A DNA stretch of 64,000 nt from Symbiodinium microadriaticum (taxonomy: Eukaryota; Sar; Dinophyceae; Suessiales; Symbiodiniaceae), in assembly GCA_001939145.1 (NCBI GenBank), contig LSRX01000541.1, positions 259,518 to 323,517 of the forward strand, in the 5' to 3' direction. Shown piece by piece: positions 9,670-21,064 of this stretch. The notes under the pieces were generated by a model. That model made no database searches. It was given only the letters and a program-made list of their open reading frames with translations, and was not told where the DNA came from. Position 1 is the stretch's first letter. Every line of letters starts with the position of its first letter. The translations under genes were made by a program, and so were the position numbers.

Positions 9670-11418
9670 GAGCACTCACCACATCTAGCAAATCTCTGTG
9701 GACCCTACCAATGTAGGTTTGGGCAAGTTCAGCTAGGTCTGAGAGTCTAGGCCCTTGGGTTTCAATGCCGAATGCCATGCCTCAGGCACTTTGGGTGCAA
9801 GGCCCNGGGGGGCAGGGGACCACACATTCTTAAACAGGCCGTAGTAGGTCCTTATTACGGGTATGAAAGGCCCCTGCCCCCCCAAGGTCCTTATGAGACC
9901 AGCATGCCTCACTCAAGTTCTCAAAACCTCGGAGCAATACTCCTGCAACAAACCCTAACCCTCCAAGTACCTACTTTGTAGGGCCGTAGGGGCTCGAGTA
10001 TCCTCTATAGTAGGTACCTGGAGGGTTAGGGAAAGACTACCTTAGGCTCTATTTTAGTGCGATGGGACTTTCACGCCGGCGAGCTCAGATCTCAGCCAAA
10101 GGCTTACAGGGTTTAGGGTTTAGGGGTTTAGGGTTTAGGTTTAAGGTTTATAAGGTTTAGGGTTTAGGGATTAGGGTTGAGGGTTTAGGGTTTAGGGTTA
10201 GAGCCAGTCACCATTCACCCACGTTATTCAGGTCCTCCCCTCACTAACCATCTCGGCTTCAGCTTCTTTCGTGATGCCCTGTGCCTTGTCCACCGGGGTT
10301 CAGGTGTTCGGGTTCATAGCAAACCCTAAACCCTAAACCCTTAAACCCTCAACCCCTAAAAGTCCGAAAAGAATAGCACCCTCAGAGAGCCCAAGAAGCC
10401 TAAATGAAATCCCAGACCCTCAAACTCCAAAGCTACAAAGCTATACCCTGGGAATTTCCACAAACCCTCCAAGCCTAGAGCCCCACCCAAACCTAAAAGC
10501 CCTGAACCTCCAAACCACAAAGCTCTATTAGCCTAGGGTTTGGGGCTTTAGGGTTTAGGGTTTAAGGTTTAGGGCTTAAGGTTTAAGGTTTGGGGGGGGG
10601 GCTTAGGGTTTAGCGGGGTTTAGCGTTTAGGGTGTAGCAGATTAGTGGACTCCAGAATCTTGGAACATCATCGTCCTAATGCCCTCAGCCTCAAGGCACG
10701 AGCAAAGTCTAACCGCAATATCAACGTACACCCGTAATGCAACCCCATGAAACCACAAAAACACCGCTGCAAAACGCTCTAAACCGGCTACCCTGAAACC
10801 CTGACGAGCCTAGAACCCTGCGCCTTAAAGGTCCCCAAACCTCCCAACATCTCCTTAATCCTCAGGGTCCAAAGCACCCAATGATATGGTACTTTGCTTG
10901 CGGATAGTAGCTATCTAGGTTAATATTTGGGAGAGTATATGATATTATCAGGTACTTGGACCCTTAGGGCAACACAACCCTATGAAACTATGCAAAACCC
11001 ATCCCTAAACCCCTAAAGCCCTAAAGCCCTAAACCCTAAAACTTTAAACCCTAAAACCCTAAAACCTTAAACCCCTAAACCCTAAACCCCGAAAACCCTA
11101 AACCCTTTAAACCCTAAAACCCTAGATGCTCCAAAATAGGGCTACAAGCTGCACGCCTGGAAGGCGGCCTCGCGATTCGCGCGCTCCAGGCGCCTGCACG
11201 GGGCGGCCCAAGACTCCATAAGACTTAGAAGGGCTTAGGGACTCTATATATATATATATATATATATATAATTACATATATGAGGGTTTATAAGGGTTTT
11301 AAGCTTGAGGGGTTCGGGAATTAGGGTCTAGGGTTTATAAGGGTATAAGGGCTTAGGGACTCCAAAAGGGTTCCTTTAGGAGGGTCTCTTTAAAGGTTCT
11401 AGAGGGGTTTATGTGCTT
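9670..11418. other. No gene seen
   Basis: Telomere-like runs, degenerate CCCTAAA derivatives, a (TA)n run at about 11245-11270, and short unique segments. One single-base N at 9806. Imperfect inverted pieces flank 9150-9250 and 10860-10975 (GGTCCAAGTACCTGATWATC / GATATTATCAGGTACTTGGACC), indicating another short inverted-repeat element type. Confidence 0.6.
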
Positions 11419-11541
11419 ACTTACAGGCCCAGAGGACTTAGTAAGTTGGTTATAAGTAGGGTGAAAAGTGGGGGAAATCCATTTAGGGTACTTATAACTC
11501 TACTTACAACCCACTTACTAAGTCCCCTGGGCCTCCAAGTA
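11419..11541. mobile_element. Element A, copy 3
   Basis: Full-length family A copy with the GAGGACTTAGTAAGTTGGTT and CCACTTACTAAGTCCCCTGG arms. Confidence 0.88.
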
Positions 11542-12183
11542 GGGACTATCTAAGGGCTTATAAGGCTTTGGGCTTGAGGGGTTCGGGATTTAGGGTCTAG
11601 CGTTTGTAAGGGTTTATACGGATTTAGCTACATCGTAAGACCTGAGGGGCTTAAGCTTAAGGGGTCTAGGGTTTATAAGGGTTTAGGATTTAAGGCTTTA
11701 GGGTTTAGGGTCGAGGCTGCTTTATGGGGGTTCTGTAGTTTGCAGCGTCTTTGTATGGTTTCATGGGGTTGTGAAAGCGATTGGTTTGATTCTCGAAGGC
11801 TCTATAAGATTCTACAAGGGCTTTACATGGCTTCATTCAAAGTCAGCAGAGCTTCGGATTGGGACGTGGGTTCTGGCTTCGGGTTTTTGGGGTTTAGGCG
11901 CTCAGCAGTTGTTTAAAGGCTGGCGACTTCCAAAAACGAACCCCGAAAGCTTTGCACCCAACCATGGACTGCTGCAAATATGGAAGCTTCTTCGCTCGGA
12001 TTCCGCAAAACATCAAGATACCTAATCAAAGCTGACCCGGCTTCCGAACAACCACACGAGAGCTAGAAACAAACCTCGCTCGAAACAACCCGTATGAGCC
12101 TGAAAATGGGAACGCTGCCGAAGGAGTTCTTCGATCCTGCTTGATGCCTCTTTGGGGTTGCAGTGGGGCCTGTGTTTTGGTTT

Positions 12184-12495
12184 CTATGGCGCTTCTTCGT
12201 AGGTGGCCAGAAGTACCCAAACCTTTGCTTGGCCTGCTTGATACACCACTTGTAGGTACCAGCGGCCTTTATGCCTGCACATCCTTAACCCTCTGAAGCC
12301 CTCTATACCCCAATATACATACCCCAAGCCCGAAACCCCCAAACTAAAGACCAGATCAAAGCACCTCATCATCTTCTGCTCATAGGCAGTGAGGCCTCGA
12401 TATTGGAGCTTCAAGACGATTGTCGGAGCATGTGGGCAGAGTTTAGGGTTTGGTATTTTTACAAGAGTTTTTTGATTGTTATAGCATTTTCGGGC
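12184..12495 (-). CDS. Two-exon 3' end of an unrecognised gene
   Basis: Exon 12495-12365 (acceptor TTACAG|GCC) encodes ARKCYNNQKTLVKIPN...PTIVLKLQYRGLTAYEQKMM; exon 12274-12184 encodes HKGRWYLQVVYQAGQAKVWV...TYEEAP and ends at TAG (12186-12184). The 90-bp intron between them has a GT donor (ATGAG|GTGCTT) and CAG|GCATAA acceptor and removes cleanly in frame (split Arg codon). Its length is a multiple of three, so the frame also reads through unspliced. The frame is open upstream to 12741, but that part ends in telomere-like translation. The aromatic, Tyr/Gln-rich C-terminus matches no family I know. Confidence 0.6.
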   Translation of the reverse strand, partial: ARKCYNNQKTLVKIPNPKLCPHAPTIVLKLQYRGLTAYEQKMMRCFDLVFSLGVSGLGYVYWGIEGFRGLRMCRHKGRWYLQVVYQAGQAKVWVLLATYEEAP

Positions 12496-13578
12496 CTGTA
12501 AGGGCGCAGGCCTGCTAATCATTACGAACTGTTCAAGTTCAGATCCCTCAAGGGGGTGCGTCTTCTTCAGGGATCTGCGGCAGAAAAGCAACCAACTACC
12601 TGTCAGCCGAATGCCCAGCAAGAACCTGTGCAAGCCCCGTATATAAACCCACAAGCGCTCCCGAAGCGTTATCAAAGCCGAAACCCAAAACCCTAAACCC
12701 AAAACCCTAAACCCCAAACCCCTAAACCCCCAAACCCCCAAACCCTACGCCCAACCGAAACCCTCAACTTGAAGCTCTCCGAACCATCCCAGGGGGCCCG
12801 AAACAGAAGCAGAGAAGAGGAAAGAAGAGGAGACGGCTCCACCTCGAGCGACTTAAGCAGAATCCGGGCTCACAGCCATCGCCCGAAGGTTTAGGGCTTC
12901 GGGCTTAGCGTTTCGGGTTTAGGGTTTAGAGTTTTGGGTTTAGGGTTTAGGGCATCCCAGAAAACACCCCCAAAATTCGGAAGCCTAAACCCCCCTGAAA
13001 CCCCACCGTAACAAGAGCACTACAAGACCCTGCCAAGTCCGAGCTTCATCCTGCAAAGAAGCCCCTAAACCCTGAACCCCAAAAACCCGAAAGCCCTAAA
13101 ACCCCCAAACCCTAAAACCTCCAAACCCTAAAACCTCCAAACCCTAAAATCCCAAACCCTAGAAACCCTAAACAGTCCCTCAAACCTTCAAAGCAATCTT
13201 CATCCTTTTACCGGCCCAGTGGCTTTTCAGTGGTGGGGCCGCCGTCCCATAGCCTCCCAGGGTTTAGGGTTTAGGACTTAGGGTTCAGGATTTAGGGTTT
13301 AGGGTTTAGGATTTAGAGTTTCAGGGTTTAGGGTTTAGAATTTCAGGGTTACACCGGATTGTGGCTTTCGGGTTCTTAGGGTTGCGGTGTTAGGGCTTGG
13401 GTGCAGGTTCTACAGTTTCAAGCAGCTTCAATGCCCTAACCCGTACACCGCTCCGTGGGTGTAGTCTTCTGGGGTCTCGGGCTTAGTGCCAAAACGTGCT
13501 GTGGGGCTTCTTTTTGTGAGTCCTTTTCTCGCCGTGCTTCACGGAGATTCTACGGTTCAGGGTTTAGGGTTTAGGGTT

Positions 13579-13671
13579 TACCCATAGGCCCCTAAGTAGT
13601 TCCTTTCATGGTTTATATTTAGAATCCTGTGAGGTAATCCCAAAAACGAACTACTTAGGTGCCTATGGGTA
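13579..13671. mobile_element. Element F, copy 1
   Basis: Family F (about 93 bp): ends TTTACCCATAGGCCCCTAAG and CTTAGGTGCCTATGGGTA are inverted; the core has GGTTTATATTTAGAATCCT. Two more copies lie at 58457-58528 and 58622-58715. Confidence 0.85.
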
Positions 13672-13679
13672 GGGTTACC

Positions 13680-13786
13680 CCTCCCAACTCGAAGACATCT
13701 CCCTGGACTGCTCGAGGATCTTGCGTCGCAGGGACTGTTGAGAGTGGGAGGGTTTCTCTGAAAGGCTCCGTGAGGGAGGGAAGCTT
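13680..13786 (-). CDS. Short exon directly beside element F
   Basis: Minus-strand frame SEKPSHSQQSLRRKILEQSR...EMSSSWEG, strongly polar and probably helical. A possible GT donor (GGAGGG|GTAACC) lies at the junction with element F1, as if F1 formed the 5' part of the next intron. The ORF 13578-13817 in another frame is a weaker alternative. Confidence 0.45.
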
Positions 13787-14491
13787 TGTTGCTTTTAAAA
13801 AGACGACCAGCGATCAAACATGATAAACGGTTCAGGGTTCAGGGTTTTGGGTTTTGGGTTTACCCTAAACCCTAAACTCTAAAAGACACAACAGCCCCAA
13901 AGCCCGGAACCCGGGTCGACGGGTTAGCGCAAGGAGTTGGAATGGTCTAGGAGTGTCGGGCTTTAGGTGTTTAGGGTTTGAGGACTTAGGAATTCGGGTT
14001 TAGAGTTTAGGAACTAGGGTTTCGGGGTTTAGGAGTTAGGAATTCGGAATTCGCGTTTAGGGTTTAGGGGTTTAGGGTTTAGGAGTGTGGGTGGTGGCCT
14101 ATGCTAGTGCAAGTCGATTAGACCCAGAGGCTTGAAGGTACACGGGACACGGTACCCTAAGCTCTGAAGGTTCTTGGGCTGAAGGGTGCTTTTTACCCAG
14201 AAATCCCTTTTTGACCATAATCCTTGGAATACTTTCTCTTACTTGTCCAACATCCTAAGGGAAAGGGTTAACCTTTGGGATTGTATAGGGCTTAAATATT
14301 ACACTACCCCAAGAAAGTTAAAGGTTACCTGCGAGCCTAAACCCTAAACCCTAAACCCAAGACCCAAAACCCTAAACCCTAAACTCAAAACCCTAAACCC
14401 TAAAACCTAAACTGAATAAGCCTCCGTTCTGCAGCCTTTCGGTAACAGGATTCCAGCACCCCGAGGTTCACCGGAGAATGCTGTGTAAAGG

Positions 14492-14562
14492 GAGCCCCTA
14501 AAGGGACCGGTGCCGTACTATATTTGGGATCTAAAAAGGGACCCTAACTTAGAGAACTACCC
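14492..14562. mobile_element. Element B, truncated copy
   Basis: Right half of family B (GTACTATATTTGGGATC...GGGACCCTAACTTAGAGAACTACCC). The left arm is missing or highly diverged. Confidence 0.7.
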
Positions 14563-14789
14563 AGATGCATAGATCCTGGAAAAGACTTTTCTCTCCCGAC
14601 TTTCTTCCGCAGAGCTTCCAAAGTGTTCTCATTGTCCATGCGCAATACAACATGTTAGCCCTGTACACCCTCTTCAGGGTTTAGGGTCTTGGGGTTTAGG
14701 TTAGGGTTTGGAGTTTGGGGGGGTGCTATACTTCTATTTCTATCTCAAGCTACTGACGAGTTCAAGTCAACCCATGTTTTTTCCTGAAG

Positions 14790-15113
14790 TCATGCGACTG
14801 GCATCACAAGGCCACTCTTACTCAATTGAAGTATGAACCGCTTAGGATTTCGGGTTGGGTCCTGCGACCCCACCACAAAGGGACTGAACCCCCTGGCCAC
14901 AACACTAGGATAAAACACAAAAAGCCAGAACATGACCTGTACCCTCAGTCCGCCAAACCCGTGAGAGGTAAACCCAAACACAAACTCCGAACACAACTAG
15001 CCCCACCGAACTCAAACAAAAAACAGCTGCAAACTCGAAAAAATCCTGCACCACTACATGCTCCGTGCTCAATCAAGGCTCCACTTGCCTCCATTCGCTT
15101 TGGCTGCCGGTAG
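14790..15113. other. Unique block, open on both strands
   Basis: A Lys/Pro-rich plus frame (14826-15113) and a hydrophobic minus frame (14996-14790) are complementary readings of A/C-rich sequence. Neither has a supported splice context, so no gene is called. Confidence 0.3.
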
Positions 15114-15308
15114 CGGATCCTTCTCGAACGTCTGTGGCCTCGGGTTTAGGGTTTAGGGCTTGAGCGTTTAATTTGGGCTTTGTGTTTAGAGTTTAGGGGT
15201 TTAGTAGGGTATAGGGCTTGCGGGTGCCACTTTCATTCTCGTGGGCTCGAAAGAGTAGGGTTTAGGAAGTTTAGGGCTTAGGGCATGTAAGTGCTGTGGC
15301 TTATGGCT

Positions 15309-15580
15309 ATGGCCGTGTTTGCGCAGTTGCTAGCTAGCTATTCCTACTCATGCGATTATGATCATGCTGATCGTGAATCTTGTGGCCAGGACCTCCAGCC
15401 GCAGTGTGGTAACCAGCAATTGAATGCGCCGTCATGTGAATCCAAACCCTAACCACTAGTTCAGAACAACTTCCCTCTTGTCAGGTTGATAATATATTTT
15501 GGAAGCTTGGGCTAGCGGCGCTACTCATGATTGCTGTGAATACTGCTTGCTTCCTCAAAGAAGCTACAGAAGTTGAATAA
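15309..15580 (+). CDS. Small two-exon gene with C-terminal membrane segment
   Basis: Exon 1 starts at ATG 15309 (MAVFAQLLASYSYSCDYDHA, then a Cys/Gln-rich stretch DRESCGQDLQPQCGNQQL). Exon 2, 15485-15580, follows acceptor TTGTCAG|GTT and encodes VDNIFWKLGLAALLMIAVNT then ACFLKEATEVE and TAA (15578-15580). The hydrophobic LGLAALLMIAV stretch suggests a tail-anchored or short single-pass membrane protein. The donor of the first exon is ambiguous: phase-0 GC (AAT|GCGCCG near 15424) or GA (TGT|GAATCC near 15436). Unrecognised family. Confidence 0.6.
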
Positions 15581-15732
15581 GGGGTCTGCATGTATGGTCT
15601 ATAGCGTCGTTTGGGCCTTGCCCCAAGCCTCAACCCCCAACCCCTGCACCCTGAGCCACGAACATAAGCCGAAAGCGGAAGCCTCTTAGCCTCCAGGTTC
15701 CGGGCGTGGCAGTAAAGCCGCCGAAAGAAGCC

Positions 15733-15806
15733 ATGGCCAATCTCGATGGCACTTGGATTCAGCTACGATGCCCTGGCCTCCAAGTCGAGGAGTCTAGGGG
15801 TTTCAG
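15733..15806 (+). CDS. Possible first exon
   Basis: ATG-initiated frame MANLDGTWIQLRCPGLQVEE ending at a strong GT donor, TTTCAG|GTAAGG (15806/15807). Downstream partner not established. The sequence MAKKGQLKATLQ read in the intron is probably not coding. Confidence 0.45.
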
Positions 15807-16242
15807 GTAAGGCGATGGCCAAGAAAGGACAACTAAAGGCGACGTTGCAGTAGAAGGGTCTGGTGGAATATACTACGCAATTACAAAGAATTTACAAATA
15901 TACTTTGACGAGGGCTGGCGGGAAATTGATAGTCTTTGTATAAGGACACTACTACGTCCGTACTAACTATTCGAACCTGACTTCGTGGAGGACACAAAAT
16001 GGGTTTAGGGTTTAGGATATTTCTGATTTCAGGCTATTGCGGCTTGAGCGGTTAATGTTATCCTAGAGCCCTAGGGAGACTAATAGTAAATCAGTATCAG
16101 GAACGCGAAAACTCATAATGCTTAAGCAAGACCTATCGACTCTAAATACTAAACCAAAGGGCAATCTTTTGAGAGTGGCCTGAAATTGTAATTGCGGTGG
16201 GTTGTACGTAGGGTTTACGTTTGAGGCCCGGTTTGCCTGCAG

Positions 16243-16317
16243 GTGCTGTTTCAGTACATGGTTGGGGCGGTAGGACTGCTCCTACAAGCCCTGATGTTGC
16301 TTGACTGTGCAAGCCAG
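16243..16317 (+). CDS. Internal exon with membrane helix
   Basis: Exactly 75 bp between acceptor CTGCAG|GTG and donor CCAG|GTAAGC, phase 0 at both ends: VLFQYMVGAVGLLLQALMLL then DCASQ. The hydrophobic core would span a membrane. The downstream intron contains element L1. It may belong to the same locus as the exon at 15733, which is unproven. Confidence 0.65.
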
Positions 16318-16344
16318 GTAAGCCAAGGACAAATGCTCAGGCTT

Positions 16345-16446
16345 TCTGGGTCCTTGTTGGATACACTTTTACACTTCTGCTAAAATAAAACTCAATTATA
16401 AGGAATAACACTGATCATTTTTGGTATAGCCCCAACAAGGAACCAG
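16345..16446 (+). mobile_element. Introner-like element, family L, copy 1
   Basis: Ends TCTGGGTCCTTGTTGGATAC and GTATAGCCCCAACAAGGAAC are inverted; the element closes with CAG|GTT, an AG acceptor followed by G. It lies in the intron after exon 16243-16317. The same termini form intron 6 of the ankyrin gene on the other strand (52429-52326). Confidence 0.75.
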
Positions 16447-16894
16447 GTTTGAGGCTTCGGGGAGGGTTTGGGGTTCGGGGTGTAGGGTTTGGGGATCGGA
16501 ATGGCGCCCCAAACCCTGAACCCTGAACTGGAAAACGTCCTCAACCCTCACCACCGCAAACCCTTGCCTGCTCCACTGGAACCCCTGAACAGGCCGCTAC
16601 TCACAGGGTCAGAACCTGTTGAAACCGAGCGCTGCCTTACGTAGACCGAAAAGCTTGTCCCCTTTCTTTCCCCAAACCCCGCGCCAAACTGAAACACCTC
16701 TTGAGTCCCTAAACCCTAAACCCTAAACCCTGAACCCTAAACCCTAAACCTTAATCCCTGAATCCTAAACCCTAAACCCGGGGACAACCTGGCGATTACT
16801 CAAGCCAGCACCTCAAGGTCATTGCCGGACTTAACTGCCCGAGAAACAAGACAAGAATCCTGAAAGCCCTAAACCCAAAAAAAACCTAGATTAA

Positions 16895-17014
16895 AGGAAA
16901 CTACAGGGGAAGAGTTTAGGGTATGTGTAGGGCTTCTATAAGGCCTCTAGAAGGTACATGGACCTTCTATAAGGCTCCTATAACGGCAACTACCCACCTG
17001 AAAATGCCCTAGAC
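16895..17014 (+). mobile_element. Element D, copy 1
   Basis: Family D (about 118 bp): starts GGAAACTACAGGTGGGGAGT, ends TAACTACCCACCTG...CTAG, with inner TTCTATAAGG/CCTTCTATAA pairs. Its GA...AG ends would suit a GA-AG intron. Five copies in the window. Confidence 0.85.
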
Positions 17015-17133
17015 TAAACCCAAAAAACTCTAGACCCTAAACCCAGCGCAAAACACACCTTCTGCCAGGATCCCAGGTATCACACCCTAACCTCCAGAAT
17101 TGTTCCAGACAAAGCCAGCCAACATGGTACCTC

Positions 17134-17220
17134 CACTTGGAGGCCCAGGGGACCTAATGAGTCGGTGATAAGTAGGGTTATAATTGGGGTATCTCCATCT
17201 AGGGTACTTCTAAGTCCTAA
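17134..17220 (+). mobile_element. Element A, truncated copy 4
   Basis: Left arm and core of family A; the right arm after GGGTACTT is lost. Confidence 0.75.
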
Positions 17221-17344
17221 ACTCAGGTGCTATACTCCTAAGGCCCCAAGACTAAGCTGCGTTCCGTAATCCTAAACCCTAGGCTTAGACCCTAAATTCG
17301 AAAATAACTTTCAAGACTGGGTCTAAACATCCCATACACCCTGA

Positions 17345-17448
17345 TGTTGCCAAACTCCGTTAAATTCTCTACAGCAAATATCTTGACGATGGGCCATCTC
17401 TTCACCAAAAAATGGCAACCAGCTTTGAATGAACAGCAAGTGCCTTAA
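17345..17448 (+). CDS. Possible short exon
   Basis: Open frame NSVKFSTANILTMGHLFTKK then WQPALNEQQVP and TAA. Protein-like, but short and without confirmed splice partners. Confidence 0.3.
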
Positions 17449-17559
17449 GGAAAGATCAACTCTTAGCTTCAAGAAAGCAAAAGAGCCTTCACGTACAAAA
17501 AAAGCCCCAACACTAAACCCTAAACCCCAAACCCCGAACCCCTAAACCCGAACTAAATA

Positions 17560-17676
17560 GGAGCCCAGGTGATTTAGTAAGTAGATTATAAGTAGAGTTG
17601 TAATTACCCTAAACGAAGTTACCCCAATTCTCACCCTACTTATGACCGACTTACTAAGTCCCCTTGGCCTCCAGGT
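17560..17676. mobile_element. Element A, copy 5
   Basis: Family A in opposite orientation: the core reads TAATTACCCTAAACGAAGTTACC. Both arms present. Confidence 0.85.
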
Positions 17677-17814
17677 AGGGTCCCAATATAGGTCCCACCC
17701 TTATACATGGACCCTACAACGTACCCCTGAAATCCTATAGAACCCTTGTATTAATAGGTAGACACCCACAGAAACCCCTGTAGAAACCCTGGGACCCCAA
17801 GCCCTAAAATCTTA

Positions 17815-17842
17815 AAGGGGGGCCTAACTTAGAGAACTACCC
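17815..17842. mobile_element. Element B, terminal fragment
   Basis: Only the last ~28 bp (GGCCTAACTTAGAGAACTAC) of family B. Confidence 0.55.
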
Positions 17843-18224
17843 TTGCCGCCGCACGGCCATGCAAAACCCAGAGACTCCAAAACCCCTCAGTTCCTGAAGA
17901 TTAGGGTTTAGGGTTTACGGTTTAGGGTTGAGGGTTTAGGGAAGATTACGTTAAGTCTTATTAGGGTTCCTACTAAACTTTACAACCATACTAGGAAGCC
18001 TAACAAGAATTATGGATACCCTAAACCCTGAACACAATTTCTCTAAATCCCTAACCCCTAAACCAACAAAAAATCTACGTGTCCTTAATATAAAGGGGCT
18101 AGCAGTCTCTCCACAAGCGCGGCCGAGCCCACGGAAGCGTTTCGCTTAGCGAGACTCGCCTGGGCTTCGAAAAGTTGTGGGGGTTCTAGGGGGGAATTCC
18201 CTTCTCTGAGGGCTCCTTAGAAAG

Positions 18225-18610
18225 GCTTCTGTAATTGAAGGGTTCCTTTCAAGGGCTCCTTATAATTAAAAAGGCCTCCTTTACGGTTCCTTTTAAGGGC
18301 TCCTTATAATTAAAAAGGCCTCCTTTACGGTTCCTTTTAAGGGCTCCTTATAATTAAAAAGGCCTCTTTTACGGTTCCTTTTAAGGGCTCCTTATAATTA
18401 AAAAGGCCTCCTTTACGGTTCCTTTCAAGGGCTCCTTATAGTTAAAAAGGCCTCTTTGACGGTTCCTTTAAGGGCTCCTTATAATTAAAAAGGCCTCCTT
18501 TACGGTTCCTTTTAAGGGGCTCCTTATAATTAAAGGCCTCTTTTACAGTTCCATTAAAGGGCTCCTTATAATTAAAAAGGCCTCTTTTACGGTTCCTGTA
18601 AGGGCTCCTG
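18225..18610 (+). repeat. 44-bp minisatellite, about nine copies
   Basis: Tandem unit GGTTCCTTTTAAGGGCTCCT-TATAATTAAAAAGGCC-TCCTTTAC, with small substitutions and one-base length variants. The same GGTTCC/AAGGGCTCC vocabulary recurs in degenerate form at 42430-43090 and 45780-46100. Confidence 0.95.
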
Positions 18611-20455
18611 TAGGCTTCTTAAAGGTCTTTTTGAAGGGGATCTGTATGGCTTTGCAAGGGCTCTTTTCTTCAGGCTTCTTTAAGGATTTCCTTACACGGG
18701 GGTCCGGCGTCCGCTGCTATGAAGTGACCTATAAGGGATCTTCATGGGTTTAGGGGTTTTGTGGGTTTGCAAGTTCTTAGAGTGTTAGGGCTTCCTTCCA
18801 AAGGGTCCATGAAGGGATTTATGAGGGTTTTGAAGGCTTTGGTGCTTCGCAGCGTTTAGGGTTTAGGGCTTGGGGTTTGGGGTTTAAGGCTTGGGGTTTA
18901 GGGTTTAGGGTTGAGGGTTTAGGGTGTGGGCGGGTATAGGGTTTAGGGCTGAGGAATTAGGGTTGAGGGTTCAAGTGATATGACGAAGCTGAACAGGAAG
19001 GGGATACTATCAGGGTTCTTGCAAGGGTTACTTTCAGGGTTACTACAAGGATTGTGATGAGGGTGATTACGAAGGTCATTATAACCCTAAACCCTGAACC
19101 CAAAATCCAAAACCCTACACCCAAAACCCAAAACCCTAAGTTAGCTGGGTTATTCGCGCTAGGGCTCCGAGCTCAGTGATGCGCGTTGATGCTTTAATTC
19201 GTGGTCTTTGCGTATAGCTAGTAAAAAGCCTAAACCCTAAACCGCTAAACCCCACAACCTTAAACTCTAAACCCTAGACCCTAGACCCCCTAAACCCCTA
19301 CACCCTCAAGTTTAAACCCTATAGGCCCTAAACCCCTGAACCCGATTTTTGCTTTGGACTAGGAGGCTTGGGTTTGCGAACAAGGGCTTGGGACTCTTTC
19401 CATCTAAGGGTGCTTCGAGTCTTCTATCAGGGCTGTATGGGTGTTCAGGATTTAGGGTTTAGGGTCTAGGGGTTTAGGCTTTGGGGTCTAGGGTTTAGGG
19501 CTTAGGCTTTAGGGGCTCAGTAAGCCCATTTTTATGAAGGAAGCAAATGATCCAAGGGTTGAGGGGCTTAGGGGGTCGTGTAGAGGTCTTGATGCTGGGA
19601 AAGCTTTGGGGTTTATGTGCTAGGGCCCTAGGGTTTCATCGTCGACAAATTCCGGGTTTGGTTTAGGGTTTAGGGTTTTGGGTTTAGGGTTTAGGGCTTA
19701 GGGCTCGGGGTTAGCGCTTTGTTTTATGGGTGGTTGAGAAGCTGCAGGGCTCTCTGGCTCAACTTGGGCTTGAAGTTGACAGGCAGGATGGGTGACATAA
19801 GGAAATGGCTTTGGGCGGGGGTTTGTTATACATTGGTACAACGGTATACTCTCATGATAACTGTATCCAAAAATCGAAGAGTGCTGGTACTTATTCGGGC
19901 TCCTATGCTAGGTAGGCCCTCTTCGTAAATGCGATCCTCTTAAACCCAATCAGGGAAAGTATAAAACCTTAAACCCTAAACTCCAAACATCCCAGAGGCC
20001 TGGCCAGTAAAGTAAAGCTCGATGACCCCGGTCGTACGGTTGATGATATAAATCCTGCATTACCTATAATAAGGAATATACCATAGTTCCCTAACTTAGG
20101 GTCCTTACTTAATCAGCATCTAGGCAGACATTGCTGGGGCCCCCCCGCTAAGATCTGCGACCCTAGGCCCTAAACCGTGAACCCTTAAACTCTAAACAAC
20201 CCTAAGCCCCACACCCTGAACCCGAAAACCTGCTCAAATCGCTTGGGGTTTGGCTTGAGTTTATCGGATCCGAGAGTCTCCTCGGGTTGTGGGGTTTAGG
20301 GCTTTAGGGCTTTTAAACGCTATGGGTTTAGGCGTTTAAGGGTTTAGGGGTTTAGGGTTTTCGGGTTTGGGGGTTTAGGCTTTAGGGGTTTAGGCTTTAA
20401 GGGTTTAGGGGTTCAGGGTTTAGGCGTTGTTGGTTCTGGGGCTTCCTCGGGGCCC
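18611..20455. other. No confident gene
   Basis: Mostly telomere-like derivatives. A plus-strand frame at 19719-19928 (GRMGDIRKWLWAGVCYTLVQ...) is open but overlaps an element-like sequence (family N: CTAGGTAGGCCCTCTTCGTAAATGCGATCCTC...), which recurs near 51250-51335, so it is not called. Confidence 0.5.
20039..20110 (+). mobile_element. Element C, truncated copy 1
   Basis: Left part of family C (GGTTGATGATATAAATCCTG...ACCATAGTTCCCTAACTTAG); right arm absent. Confidence 0.75.
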
Positions 20456-20456
20456 T

Positions 20457-20536
20457 AAAGAACCTACCTACCTTCTGTTCAAGGACGTGCCAGACTAAGG
20501 AGCCCTGGAAAGGCAGGTTCTTCAGGGTTCAGGTAG
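20457..20536. mobile_element. Element J, copy 1
   Basis: Family J: AAAGAACCTACCT...AGGCAGGTTCTT inverted ends followed by CAGGTAG. Core poorly conserved. Confidence 0.65.
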
Positions 20537-20967
20537 AGTTTATACCCAGATCTTCCAACATCCCTTGGCTCAGGAACATAGCATTAAATCACATGAGGGA
20601 TCCTACTAAGGCTTTGGGTGCCGGAATGGATGATCCCGAAGGAGGGGTAGTCACGCTTCCGTTCCAAGAGTGCCCGAAACCAAGACATCCTGACACCCTA
20701 AGCCCCGAAGGGTTTAGGGTTTAGGGTTTAGGGCTTAGTGTTTAGGGTTTAGGGTTTGGGGTCAACTCCGCATGCCCAACTCCCCAAACCCTAAATCCAC
20801 AACACTCTACAATCCTAAGTTTTCCAGTAAACCGGTTATGAGAAGAGCATCCCTTTTCCTGATATTCGGTGTTAAGAAGGAGACCCTAAATTCCAAAGGG
20901 CAACAGCATACTACTGGGGAACCTCCAATCCTAAAGCCCTCACTCCACCGTGATGACTAGGCCCCTT

Positions 20968-21049
20968 AGGGCTCCAGTTACCTAAATAGTAAATTACTAA
21001 CCATATATTATGTACCCCAGTAACCTACTAGTCAGGTAACTGGAGCCCT
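20968..21049. mobile_element. Element M
   Basis: 82 bp with about 22-bp inverted ends: AGGGCTCCAGTTACCTAAAT...AGGTAACTGGAGCCCT. It lies immediately upstream of the exon at 21065, so it probably sits in that exon's preceding intron. Confidence 0.8.
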
Positions 21050-21064
21050 GGGCTGCGCTGAGAG

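Noticed and set aside
12600-12741. N-terminal part of the 185-residue minus ORF (GVWGFRGLGFRVLGLGF)
   Set aside because: Read-through of CCCTAAA-type repeat; only the part from 12495 downstream is kept as exons.
18225-18610. CRISPR array
   Set aside because: The 44-bp unit has no unique spacers; it is a plain minisatellite in a eukaryotic context.
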